Below are positions 1 through 10,808 of a stretch of 64,000 bases of DNA, one piece after another (position 1 is the stretch's first letter; each line of letters begins with the position of its first letter). The notes beneath the pieces were generated by a model that saw only the letters and a program-made list of their open reading frames with translations, was not told the DNA's origin and made no database searches. This DNA comes from Pseudofabraea citricarpa (taxonomy: Eukaryota > Ascomycota > Leotiomycetes > Helotiales > Dermateaceae): assembly GCA_029641185.1 (NCBI GenBank), contig JAPWGK010000001.1, positions 2,988,501 through 3,052,500 of the forward strand, read 5' to 3'. The translations under genes and the position numbers were made by a program.

Positions 1-6
1 AGAGAG

Positions 7-421
7 ATGGCAAGCAAGTCTTCGACCGGATCTCGTTGCTGTAAGTTGCTGTTTCGTAGGTCCCAGCTTCCTCCATCTCTGCTATCATCATGCCTTCGTA
101 AGCAGCAGCTGTACCCAGTGAACATGTCGTCGCTCAGCAACCGACTCGCACCCTTCTCCTCTTCCCTCTCTCTCTATCTTCTCTACCAAGCACCTTCCAA
201 GCGGCGTCCGACTCCGCCCCGCTCTCCTATCCTACCTTACACAATCAATAACCCCAGCAGCAGCAGTTGATTCGAACATCGATATCCAGAATGCAGCTGG
301 AGGTAGTAATGATGCAAGCGACCAGGCCCTCGCGGCATCCCTACACACGCATAACCCGTACGTCGACCTACCCACCCTACAGCAGCGCTACGGCGAAGTG
401 AAGAAAGCCCCCGATCCCTAG
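7..421 (+). CDS. small protein of unknown function, two exons
   Basis: Predicted exons are 7-40 and 258-421, giving 65 residues. The donor at 41 (GTAAGT) is a perfect consensus, and the phase-1 junction is restored by the acceptor CCCCAG at 252-257. The C-terminal exon reads through a plausible acidic and polar segment (DIQNAAGG, then NPYVDLPTLQQRYGEVKKAPDP split over the tail) and stops at 419-421. The acceptor is followed by further CAG triplets, so neighbouring acceptors are possible. The gene sits at the window edge, so the ATG at 7 may be an internal methionine of a longer protein. I do not recognise the family. The 217-bp intron is longer than others in the window, which lowers confidence in the first exon more than in the second. 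Confidence 0.4.
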
Positions 422-1161
422 CTTGGTGATCCCTAGCTTGGTAGTGATCTCTGTGTCGTCTTCTTCTTCCTCGCCTACGTCCTGTTGGGCTTGGTTCTTT
501 ACCTCGCCGGTTGGCAAACGCTCCGTCCAGGAAATGAATGAATGTAGAACCGCCGCGTCTCGTTGGAGACCGGACTCTGCAATTCCATGACTGCTGGCTG
601 GGTATGTTTGTCTTCATGTTGCCTGTTGCCTTACCGCTATATCTCGAGTGGCGTCGTGCTGGTAGCGTGCTACTGTAGAGAGCTATCGCTTCTACTGTCC
701 TGCATGACTTCTCTTTCTTTCTTTCTCTTCCCTCTTGTCGGATGTTCATCTTGGCGTTTTGGGCCTGGCGGATAGCGGATAGTGGATAGCGGGTCGCTAA
801 GTGGTTAGGTATGGGTATGATGATAAATGGGCGATGCAAGACAACGGGTTGATGTTTCTGGATCGAATGCAACAGGTAGATTGAGGAAGGAACGAGAAGC
901 AAAGAGAAGAGAAGAAGGGCGTAAGCCCAGGAGCCAATAAAGGAAGAACTTGAAATACATGAACTATGGTTGCGTGCGTTGTTGAGTGGGCCAGGCTCGC
1001 GGTGAGAACTCGCTATACTCCCACTTCCAATTCCTTCGGGCATAATCTGATAGCCGCGGTGCTTGTTTGTTGTTGTCTTACAACGATGCCCCAGGTTTCA
1101 CATACGGCGTACGGTGTTTCTGGAATTAGCAGTTCTGCATGTGCGTTGTCGACGTATGTGT
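422..1161. other. non-coding stretch, probable 3' flank
   Basis: No reading frame here resembles a protein; short open frames on both strands are compositional. The only item noted is a STACWGTAS nonamer (CTACTGTAG) at 670-678, one of sixteen in the window. Nothing else was seen. Confidence 0.4.
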
Positions 1162-1187
1162 CACGTGCATCACGTGACTAGCACGTG
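1162..1187. promoter_or_regulatory. cluster of three CACGTG palindromes
   Basis: CACGTG occurs at 1162-1167, 1171-1176 and 1182-1187, three copies in 26 bp. The middle one extends to TCACGTGAC-like context (CACGTGAC), the form bound by Cbf1/USF-type bHLH proteins. TA-rich runs (TATATCAATT, TATATACTTC) follow within 60 bp, as in a promoter. No gene clearly begins downstream, so which transcript it serves is unknown. Confidence 0.45.
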
Positions 1188-1622
1188 CTCTGGGAGAGCA
1201 TATATCAATTAGCATAGAAGTACGTAGATAATACAACCTTTATATACTTCACATATGCCACTGTTAGAACAGTGTTCCACCACTGCCCTACCATCACCCT
1301 AACGCTGTACCACCGTTACAGTATGCTCGCGTCAAGTACGGCAGCCAGTCTCAAAAACAGGAAGACCGGTGAGTTGAGGACAAGACGAGTAGAACCAACC
1401 TCCTACGCCTGCGGTACAAATGACAACAGGAATAAGAAAGACAACGGAAACGAAGGCCAGCAACAAAACATAAAGATACCCTTAGCAAGGCGAGTCAACA
1501 GCTTCTTACGCGTCAAGGTAAGAAAGAATGGTTCCCCGACCTTTGTATATGATATGATATGTGCAGCTTCTGCCCGTTAAGGGCCTTATGCAAAGGAGAA
1601 TAAGTAGGCAGAGAGGAGTATT

Positions 1623-1898
1623 TCGCTGAAAAGCCTATCCAGACCGGTGGAGACTTAGTTCATCTTAGGGGCCTAGGGGAGCATCTCGCTGTAAAGCTTA
1701 TTCGAAGCAGTGAAGAGAACTGTCCTGAAGCAGCCAATTATCAAAGCAGAGAAGGGAAACCACTTACTTCACTGGAAGGCCTATCCAAGACAGTGAAGAA
1801 GATCCTATCTGAGATAGGTACCTATGTGCAGCAACAGTAGGAGGACAAGGTAGGGTAGGTACAATGCAACAAAGCCTATCCAACCTAGTAAGTAGATC
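1623..1898. repeat. degenerate interspersed repeat, four copies
   Basis: Four related blocks occur at about 1623-1655, 1685-1720, 1769-1804 and 1868-1898. Each has a core like AAGCCTATCCA, and the first three are preceded by TCGCTG or TCACTGG and followed by a GTGAAGA-like tail. Spacing is 62-99 bp. It lies in sequence with no convincing gene. Origin is unknown; it could be an eroded tandem array. Confidence 0.45.
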
Positions 1899-2604
1899 TT
1901 GTTGGAAACAATACGCTTACACTAAGGAAAGGATATAATTACTGTTCGAGTCTAGAGGGCTCGGAAGTGTGTTATTACTTGCCGTTAAAAATCTTGAACC
2001 TCACTGCAGAAGGGGTTCCCTCTGAAGACACCCCACTCATGTAATGTTGGACTCGTTAGCCAGGCTCCCTGATATGGCCTGCCTAACAGAGAGCAGAGAA
2101 AGCAGAGTAGTCCAGTGACAAGATTCTCCGGCCGCATCTGGACCTGTACGAGTGCAAAGACAACCTGACAGAGCGAAGAAAAGAGAGCAGGCGTCGCATG
2201 GCGAGTCGAGGTAAGTAAGCACCAAGGCAGAGGAAAGAAAAAGCATTCGGTCCTCTCTTCTCGACATGATGAAGACGCCGACGAATCATCCATCTGCAGC
2301 AGATCGACCCCGTATCCTGACAAGAGAAGAAGAAAAAACCCACGATCCAACAAACACCTACCAACAAAAGACAAGTGCGAAGAGAAAGGAGAAAGTGAGC
2401 TGTCTGCTACTCGTCAGCAAGTCCAACGAAGCCAACTCACGTCCCAAGCAACCGAGAGACAAAAAAAGATGACATGATATGACATGACAGGAAATGAGAA
2501 GCTGCAGGAACAAAGTCGGACGAGGGAAGGCCAAGAGCCATCTAGAGCGCTCGTCAGAGGAGATGTCCACGAATTCACGAATGAAGGTGCTCCAAGCAGA
2601 CTTC

Positions 2605-5600
2605 TGTTGCAAGTCGCAGAAGTGGCAATCAAAAAAGGTTTCCGGGGGCTGGGTGGATGATCGCTGGTAGGGGTGTGTTTGTGGGTGTGGATAGGGTAAA
2701 AGTGTGGGTATGAGTGTGAGGAGTGATGTCTGTCTTGCTGGTCACCCGAGTGGGATTTTTGAGGGGGGATTATTATGGCTGGCATGGCTGCTGGCTGCTG
2801 GCCAATGCACCAGCATGTCGGATCTCCTGATGCTGATGCACCCTGCCATGCCCATGCCCGTCCCTATCCCGTCTGACTGGTTACCAGCACCAGCGTCAGC
2901 TGCTGCCCGAGTTCTCGAGCGTGTCTTGAGTGTCTCGACCCTTTCGCCTCGTCGACTCATGAACAACTTTGCACGTCGCGGTTCCCGTTCTGGGCCTTGA
3001 GCTGGCTCGTCTTGGGAATCCGTTGCACGTCGGGGTGTTTTCTCGTCCGGGCTGGGCCCTCTGTTATATGTCGCTTAAGGGATTAATATGTGTTGGAAGC
3101 CGTTTGGAGGCGAGAAAAAACGCCGTGGCCCTCGAGGGGAGATTGTGCTCCTGTGCATCTTCCCGAATAATGACCTGCCGTGCCATGTCATGTAATGTAA
3201 TGTAATGTAGTGTAATGTAGTCTGGCTTTCTCCATGTCATCCATCATAGCGATGGCAGTTCTTGTTGCACGTCGTGAATTGTTCCCTTGCTGGCCTGGGC
3301 CCTCTCCCCCACATTATGAGAGTGTCCAAGTAGCACAAGATCGTATGATAGAGAGGTCCAGAGTGGTCTCCCCCCCCTTCTCGACCTCTCGCCCTCTCGG
3401 CCACCCCCACGAATACTGCTGGTCTGCTGTGCTTTCCCTCCGATCTCCCTTTCGCCCTCACGCGGCCCCGTGACATGGCATGACATGTGGGGGGGCTCCC
3501 GAGGTTGTCCGTCGTCTCTTGTTTCTTGTGCCATGTGCCATGTGGGTGGTAGACACGGTAGACTGGAGTTGAGTGACTTTGTTGCACATCGCGACTCGGG
3601 TCGATCAAAACCTTCGTTCGAGACCCAGCAAACCAGAAGGCTGGTCAGTGGTCACATCGTCACTTGAGCCCGGTCTTCGCTTTCTTTCCCATTTCCACCT
3701 CGCGCCACCGAGCCCCTGGAACCATCGCCGCACGTCCAGGATGATATGATATGCTTAAAAAGTGAGTGTGCCTGTGCCTTGTGTGCGGTCCACCAAGAGT
3801 CGAGGGGGAAAACGGGTTTGTTGCACGTCGCGAATATTGCAGATCCTCAAAGCTTAGATGGGATTTGCCTCTCTTCTCTGCTCGACTCTCTTTGGTGGTT
3901 GGTGGTTGGTGGTTGGTGGTTGATGGATCATGGATGTGCTTGTCCTTGTCCAAGCCTTCAAGCCTTCAAGCCTTCAAGCTCTGTTCTGGCCTTTCCCCAA
4001 GTTTCGGCACCCAAGCGAGCAGGTCCAGACCGTTCCTTTTCCTTCCTGGCGAAACTCTCCGCAACGCCCTCTGAGCCTCCTTCACTACTAACCTCAGCGC
4101 TGCGTTGTTCTGCTGACTGCACTCTGGTGTTGCCATCTTTTTGTTGCACGTCGACTTGCCGATCAGGGTCCTTTTTGAGATGCACCAAACCGTTTGGTCT
4201 GTTGTGTGCTGGAGCGAGGGAGCGAGCAAGCCTTGAAGCCTTCAAGTTCATTCACATGGCCTGCTTGCCGTTAGAACTACGGGACCCCCGCTATGCTACC
4301 GTGTACCCGAGGCGGTTGTGCACTAGCCTGTACATCATTTACTATGTTCGAATCATCCTACAGCAATCCATATTATTGTACGAGGTACTGTACACTGCTC
4401 ATCTCTTCACTCCCTGCTCGAGCCTCCATCACTGAGCCCCCGATGTATCCATACAGGATCCCGCAGAGCCGCTCCCCGACCCATCCATCCCTATAGCTGC
4501 TCCGACCAGGAAACCGCCGCAGCAGGCAGAGCCACACGAAACCCTAATGTCGCCCAGGGCAAATGAGGGCAAATGAAAGCCGCAGGTGAGGGCTCCTGTT
4601 GCACATCGCAAGATCCGATCAGAAGCTGTATTGCGACTAGCCGGCCATCGAGCAAGCACTGCACTCACTACGGTCCTCGCCAGGCTCGCCAGGCCCCAGG
4701 GACCGGACGAGTCGAAGGACCAACAAGCGAGCAAGCGAGCAAGCCAGCGAAGAGAGGGCCAGCCTTGGGTCTAGACCGGTCTCTTTGCTGCCACCATGTC
4801 GCCATTCCTATCCCACACGCATGTCCCCCAGCTCGAGGCTATTTCGATTCGATCCGCGACGGGCCACACCACCCGTGGTTTTAGAGAGCTTCCCAAATTA
4901 CTCATCAGCTTCTCCCTTCATCCCTTGGATAGGAACATCTCTCGATGACCATGGGAACACAGCTATGGCAACTTCAGGGCTAGAGATGAGATCTACTTGC
5001 AAATCTCGAGAAAATAATTGAGGCTTATTATTCATCTCGGCCATCAGGGAGTAATCTTCTTCGATCCATCACATAGAGTGGTGAGCGCAGCACAGACGCC
5101 TCGCAAGCGAGGTGGCCCGTCACGGAATTCCAATATTAGCCTCGATGCAGGAGCATAGGGCATCAGCCACACGAGGACGTCGGAATCAAGGGCGACAACT
5201 CTGTGTCGATCTGCCTGGAGTGTGAAATGAAGACGCGTGCGAGAAAAGAGTGGGAGGGCGAGGGATTTCTGTTGCACGTCGCAACTTGCGCAGATCATTG
5301 CTCGAAAGCCAAAAGGCCCAAAGCCAAAAGCAAAAAAGCAGGTTGTTGGATGGCTGGTTGGCGAGCAGGAACAGGAACAGGAACGAGACAAGGGTGTCTC
5401 GACTCTCGACTCTCGACTTTCTCCAAGCGAGTCTCAAACAAGACGCAGCGAGCAGTCAAAGTTGGAACTGGGAACTGGGAAAACCCTCTTTTGGGCTTGA
5501 GCCAGCTGGGTTTCCATAGGTACACGTCCCCTACAGTACCCAGTCCAGTCCACCTCAGCCACGTTTTCTTCTTCCTTCCCTCTCTGCTCGATTTCTTCCA

Positions 5601-6094
5601 GGCCAGAGCCGACCAGAGGAGGTCCTTCTAGCTCGTGTTACCTGGCCTCCTAGCTTCTTAGCCTCCGAGCTTCGTAGCTCTTCCCAGGGCCCAGCAGCAG
5701 CGAGCAGAGAAGCTGCTTCTTTTGTTGCAGATCGCAGCCAATGCAGATCTTGACTGATTGCCATCTTTCTCTCGAATCTGCAGTCTCCAAGAGGAGGCAA
5801 GCCTCCGCGTGGAAAGAGGATGCTTTGCTCCGTACAGTAGCGTCCAGCACATTTCGAGACTAGGCTTATCCTCAGCAAGCACATCTTGCTTCATTCAACT
5901 TCGTGATAACCCATGAATTGGTAGGTTGGATGGACGAGACTCAGTTGCAGATGGCATGGTCGATAACCGGAATCATCGGCAAAAGCAGCATACCCAATAC
6001 CAAGATGCTCTTGTCTTTTGCCGATCACTGAACACACACAACAACGACAAGAAGAAGAAGGGCCAGCATTTCTTGTCTTTTGTTGCACGTCGCA
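2605..6094 (+). repeat. array of 11 copies of a GTTGCACGTCGC element
   Basis: Copies, all in the same orientation, are at 2605-2618, 2968-2980, 3022-3034, 3262-3278, 3578-3594, 3817-3833, 4140-4155, 4597-4611, 5269-5284, 5721-5737 and 6077-6094. The consensus is TTTGTTGCACGTCGCRA. In seven of them a GATC follows within about 3-10 bases, often as GCAGATC. Spacing is irregular (54 to 672 bp). The best copies have TTGC/GCAA arms around ACGTC, giving an imperfect dyad with a bZIP-like ACGT core. Some copies share further flank (GTTCCC, CTGGGCC after copies 2-4), and short CATG/ATGATATG runs precede several, which suggests unequal duplication of a larger unit. No protein-coding frame spans the array. 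It may be a regulatory site cluster, a set of small RNA genes, or a decayed tandem repeat. Confidence 0.8.
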
Positions 6095-7730
6095 AAAAGA
6101 TCATCATTCCACCACCACCCCATCCATCCATCATCCCTCCTGCCCTCCAAGACTCAAGTTTCGAAGGATTCCGCAGCCACTGTAGATCCCCGCGTTCTAG
6201 ACCCTCCCACGCCTGTCACATGACCCAAGCACATTCCATGCAAGCGACAGCTCACGTCTTGTCGGGGCTCATTATTGGTTGTGATGTGAGCAGATGCACA
6301 GATGCAGAGATGCAGAGATGCAGAGTAGAGTGTTCGAGGAAACATCTCTTGGCTCTAGCTCTGGCTCTGGCTGCCAACAAAACTCATCCTCCTCATCGCA
6401 TTAATTCCATCCAAGATCGAGTACGTACAACATAAAACAAAGCAAAGAAAAAAGATCACCATCTTGCGGTACGTACGAAGAGACAGAAGAAAAGCAATAA
6501 TTCATTCATATGACGATCAGTGAACTAAGTGACACTCGACACCCGCCCTGATCCATCCGCGACCCACTCAAACCCACTCACACCTACACCCACAACCACT
6601 GGCCATCGTGAATCGCCCATCGTGAATCATGAAATCACGATCGTCGCATCGTATACAGCAGTACTACTTACAGTAAAGCACAGTGCAGTGCTGTGTCGTC
6701 AGGCTCCCCCTCTCAGCGATCTATTCCTTCTGTGCGTAAAAGGTTCCGCAGATCCTCTCTGCCTCTCTCTCTCTCTCTCTGTGCCGATGCGAGCCTCCAC
6801 CCTACTCGATATCTCACAACACATCAGACCAACACCATCATCAGCACTTCCACTTCCACTTTCCTTGAACCCCCGTGTTGAGATCTCATTGCTTACCTAC
6901 CTTACCCTATCCATCCCTCTTTTCCTTCAGCATGTCAAGTGCCAAGTAAGAACGCCAGCAGTACGCTTTACACCGTACATCCCTCGCTCGTCCGTGAGGG
7001 GAATCGGTTTTCGTCGGGCTTCGAGAAATTAAACTGCACCCACACACCTACTCCAGTCGAGTCTCGTGTGCCATACAGATTCGGTCCGAGAGAGTTCTTC
7101 TTACCTACCTACTTACGTGCCTACGTACCTACCTACTGCGGCCAGCCCACTGTGGGAGAGGAAAGGAGAAGGGACAAAAATATACGCCCGCAGCCATTTT
7201 GTGATACGTGCAAGGTGCGAGCTTTGACATAACAGCCGCATCCCACATGATATGATATGATAGCGTAGGGCTGTGCGTATACATATAGATAGACAGACAG
7301 ATAGACAGACAGATAGATAGATAGCACGAGACATGCACTCAAGAAAGAAAAATAGGAAGATAATTTCAACAGAGGTGATAAAGACACCTTGAATTTAGAT
7401 TTTGTACAATAGGGAATAGGGGTCTCGTAGTATATACAGTACAAGTCTCTGGGACTCACTGAGCGGCCATGCCACTCACTCATTCACTCTAAATCTCCTT
7501 CGTCTTCTCGTAAATCACCGACAATATCCAGTATCCAGAAGAAGAGAAAAAGGGCTGGTCTGACTCGACCAGACCAGACCACCAGACCTGACCCGACCTG
7601 TTTCGAACAAAGCCGGACTCCATACGCCTTGCCCAAAGTTTGATATCCCACCACCCAGAACCAGCCCAGTCATTCATTGATCACCATTTTCAAGCTCCAT
7701 GCGCCCTTCAATTTTCCATACCCGAATTAC
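6095..7730. other. non-coding stretch with simple repeats
   Basis: No credible gene. It contains a CT run near 6762-6780, a tetranucleotide GATA/GACA microsatellite at about 7286-7324, and pyrimidine-rich sequence. The right end is the 3' flank of the minus-strand receptor gene ending at 7731. Confidence 0.45.
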
Positions 7731-9148
7731 TTACACGCGGTCTACTGCGCTCGAGACCCGAGGCGTAGGGAAGACCTCTACTCTTCTTTCGACGCTGATC
7801 TCCTTGTAGATATTGCCTTCCCTGGGAGCAAGTTCTTCCTGGCTGTCATTTCTACTACCACCCATCTTCTTCAGGCTCCCGAACGTCTTTCCTTTCTTGG
7901 ATGTCACCCTCGTCACCGGCCGTCCGCCTTCAACCCTTGTTGTGTGCAGTTCTATGCCATCGTCTACCCCCTTGAAACTCTCGAGTTGGAAATGTGCATC
8001 GTGGGTTGATTGCCATGGCCCTGTATTCTTCCTCCCGCGTGTCGAGGCATACTTGTTGTTCGACGAACTGAACATGGTGTGCTTGCCGAGAAAGCTCTTA
8101 AAGAGTGGTCGAAGAGCTGCAATGCTACCGATGATTATTCCAACACCAGGTTCGATGGTTGACCATATCGTCAGCTTTGCTGTATTATCTATGACATAAG
8201 TTAGTTACCAGTGTGGAATGCGCTGTGTTACTCATTGACTTACAAAAGAAGTCTTTGTTGTCGCCAATATCTTTGATGTAGACAACTCGAACAATAGTCG
8301 TTACTCCAGCACTGTGTACACATAAGCAAAGGCCCGTAGAGATACAAGGTAGCTACTCACATTGCTCCCAAACTCATCAATCCAGCGACAGAAATCTTCA
8401 TGAAGGTGTTCATTTGTAGATCCCATACCAAAAATATAGGCATGACAGCAAAAAGAAAGTCGGAAAATGAAATAAGACCTGCAAAGGCATAAGTTGACCC
8501 CACCACTATACTTCCATCGAAGCACGTTCCCTCTAACGCAGGGTGCCACTAAAGTCATAGTTAGTATACCTTTGTTTATAATATGAGTCGAACATACATA
8601 ATGATCAACCGGCTTGCATTGGAAGATGGCCATTATCAAGAAGGCGATACTGTAAACGCTGATAACAACTAAAGTAATATATACGGTCCATCTCTGCACT
8701 GGTGATTTGTGTAACCGCAAGAGAAAAGCGCCAAGTGATAATTTTAACGACCAAGCGGTCAAGATACTAAAAGTTCAACACGTTAATACCGGTCCAAACG
8801 GAGGTTACAGAGAACTCACTAGAATACTTCACCGAAATAGAAAGATAATAAAGCAGGCGTGATTTTGTCCGGCGGAAGATCTTTGGTATGACGACCTTGA
8901 TTGAAACTTGTCCCCCAGAAGACCCAGAAACAGTAAATTGTGAAGAAAAACTACATTCGGTGTGAGCTGAGGATTGCTAGACGAGGTGAACTGCGTACAA
9001 GTGTTACAAGCATGAGCCAGTCATCTGTTCCAAATGCTCTCACCACGATGGTTCTAGCATAAACCCTCAGAGCCGTTGTGAATAATGCCAGTGCCAAAAG
9101 AACTGCCGCACTGGCATATAGGCCGAAACTGAGGTTCTCTGTCGCCAT
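7731..9148 (-). CDS. PTH11-like rhodopsin-domain membrane protein (1)
   Basis: Six exons on the minus strand: 9148-8999, 8950-8820, 8766-8598, 8548-8361, 8311-8244 and 8188-7731, giving 387 residues. All junctions are GT-AG with introns of 48-55 bp and keep phase. The protein is a multi-helix membrane protein of the fungal rhodopsin-like domain family (SAT/PTH11-like). Family signs are ALRVYAR and FGTDDWLML after helix 1, FQCKPVDHYW at the end of helix 4, VMPIFLVWDLQM in helix 5, and a last helix near IWSTIEPGVGIIIGSIAALRP (split here as IWSTIEPGVG and IGSIAALRP). A hydrophilic tail of about 120 residues, rich in Lys and Ser, follows. Members of this family are candidate sensors at the cell surface; the ligand is unknown. 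The assignment to the family is firm, the signalling role is not. Confidence 0.87.
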
Positions 9149-10808
9149 CCCGAAACCTGTTCAGTCGTAAGCGACCAAGATGAATATACACTGGTGATCT
9201 GGTTTTGGCGAGCAGAAGGAACAACAGAGTTTATGGGGGCATCGATCAGCAATATAAAATCCCATTTCTGCGAAGGTTGCAGCTGAAGGACTCCACGTTG
9301 TATTTGAATTGGCTTTCCCAGCTGGGAGTCCAAAACAGCAGGTCTCCACTCCCCTCACGCGAGCGGTACGCAGCCCTCTACGGCGACCACGGTTCAAGGA
9401 TCATGGGTTGTCGAGTAACTTAGATCTGACAGCCCACTGGGATGTTAGGGGCAACTGGCCACGCACGTCCCAGTCAGTAGCCCGTCCCTCTATCTGATAA
9501 CATAAGGGGAGAGGGGCTGCTGGGGCGGCTCGGGGACAAAATGCATGGAAAGAGCTTTATATGGATAGTTTCAATATGTCTATCGGCCGATGCTAGTTTG
9601 GTGATTTGATGGGGATCCACAACATGCGATCGCGGAAATGCGGCTTCGTGTTGCCGTCTCGTGAATCTTGCAAGAAGGTAGTCGAAGAGTGGGTTGGCCA
9701 TCGTGGAGAATCAAGGCGTCAAGGACACAGCTCCGCTCACTAAATATTGCTCAGCAAGATCAAAGCGGCCCAGTTCATCTCCAGCGTCGCAAATTCAACG
9801 TGTCTGGGGAAGTTAAAAGGGTACTTCAAGACATGTAAAGATCCGAGTCCAGGATGCTGGCCTTGTTTACGGTACCATTCTCGATGGCGGCATGTCTCAG
9901 GCTTCCTGACACACGAGTGGTTTGAGCGAATTCTTCTGGAAGGCGTAGAAGGTAAGTACAGGCGGCGGGATCAACGGTTCCCTACTGCACCGTACCGTAC
10001 TGTAGGGCCCATTCTGGACAGTAGAGTTTGCCCCTTTCTTAGCTGGTTCCGCATAGAGCCGCGTGCGAGTTATTCGTTGGTTCGGCATCAGCCACCAGTT
10101 TGTATGCGGTAGGGAGTATGGCTGCTGCTACAGCTGTCAGCCAGAGTGAAACGTAACAGCATCTCAGCAATGCTACCTTTGCCAGCTTGATATCAAGAAC
10201 TGCCGACGAACGCTGATTCATGGAAAGGGGAAGGTTCCCAATTAGGCTACTGGTTGGGTTGGAGTCTGGAAAAGCAGGCGGAAAACTGGAGATGCGGCCC
10301 CGGAGGCGAGATGGGCATGCTGACGGCTTGCGAATCAACTGTCCAAGGCATTGAGTGGAGATGAAATGAAGGGTGCGGAATTATGTGCCCTGCAAGGCTG
10401 AGAGTGAGAGAGAGCGAGTGAGAGTGAGAATCTGGTGCCGGTTTGTGGTGTGTCGAATCGATGGATAGAGAGAACTTGGAAGGTGAGTCGTGGAATTATT
10501 GAACACGCCGGTAGTTAGATTCCCAAGAGAAACCCAAGAGAAAGGGAAGCTTGACTAATGTTTCATGAAACAAAGCCAAGCACCGAGTCATCAAGGCTAG
10601 TCACATGACCAAAGATGGACTGGTACCTAGGTACAAACTCTATCATGGTGTCCAGATCGCCGGCCTTAGCACCTTAGCACCGTACTCCGTATTCTTGACG
10701 TGATCGCTGCGCTAAATGCTTGTTCACGATGCCATCCAGCAGCACACATAGACAGACTCGGGACAGAGCCGTACCATGATCTGTACTGTGGTCTAGCAGC
10801 ATTCTCGT
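9149..10808. other. intergenic region, no gene seen
   Basis: Shared 5' flank of the divergent receptor (minus) and mannosyltransferase (plus). It contains a STACWGTAS nonamer at 9997-10005 and a GAGA-rich run near 10400-10435. Open frames here are short and show no domain. Confidence 0.45.

Noticed and set aside
3746..4435. 229-codon open frame on plus inside the GTTGCACGTCGC array
   Set aside because: It spans simple repeats and two array elements, has a biased composition and competes with open frames in other phases.
6529..7032. 167-codon open frame on plus
   Set aside because: Runs through CT-rich simple sequence, with no domain and low-complexity translation.
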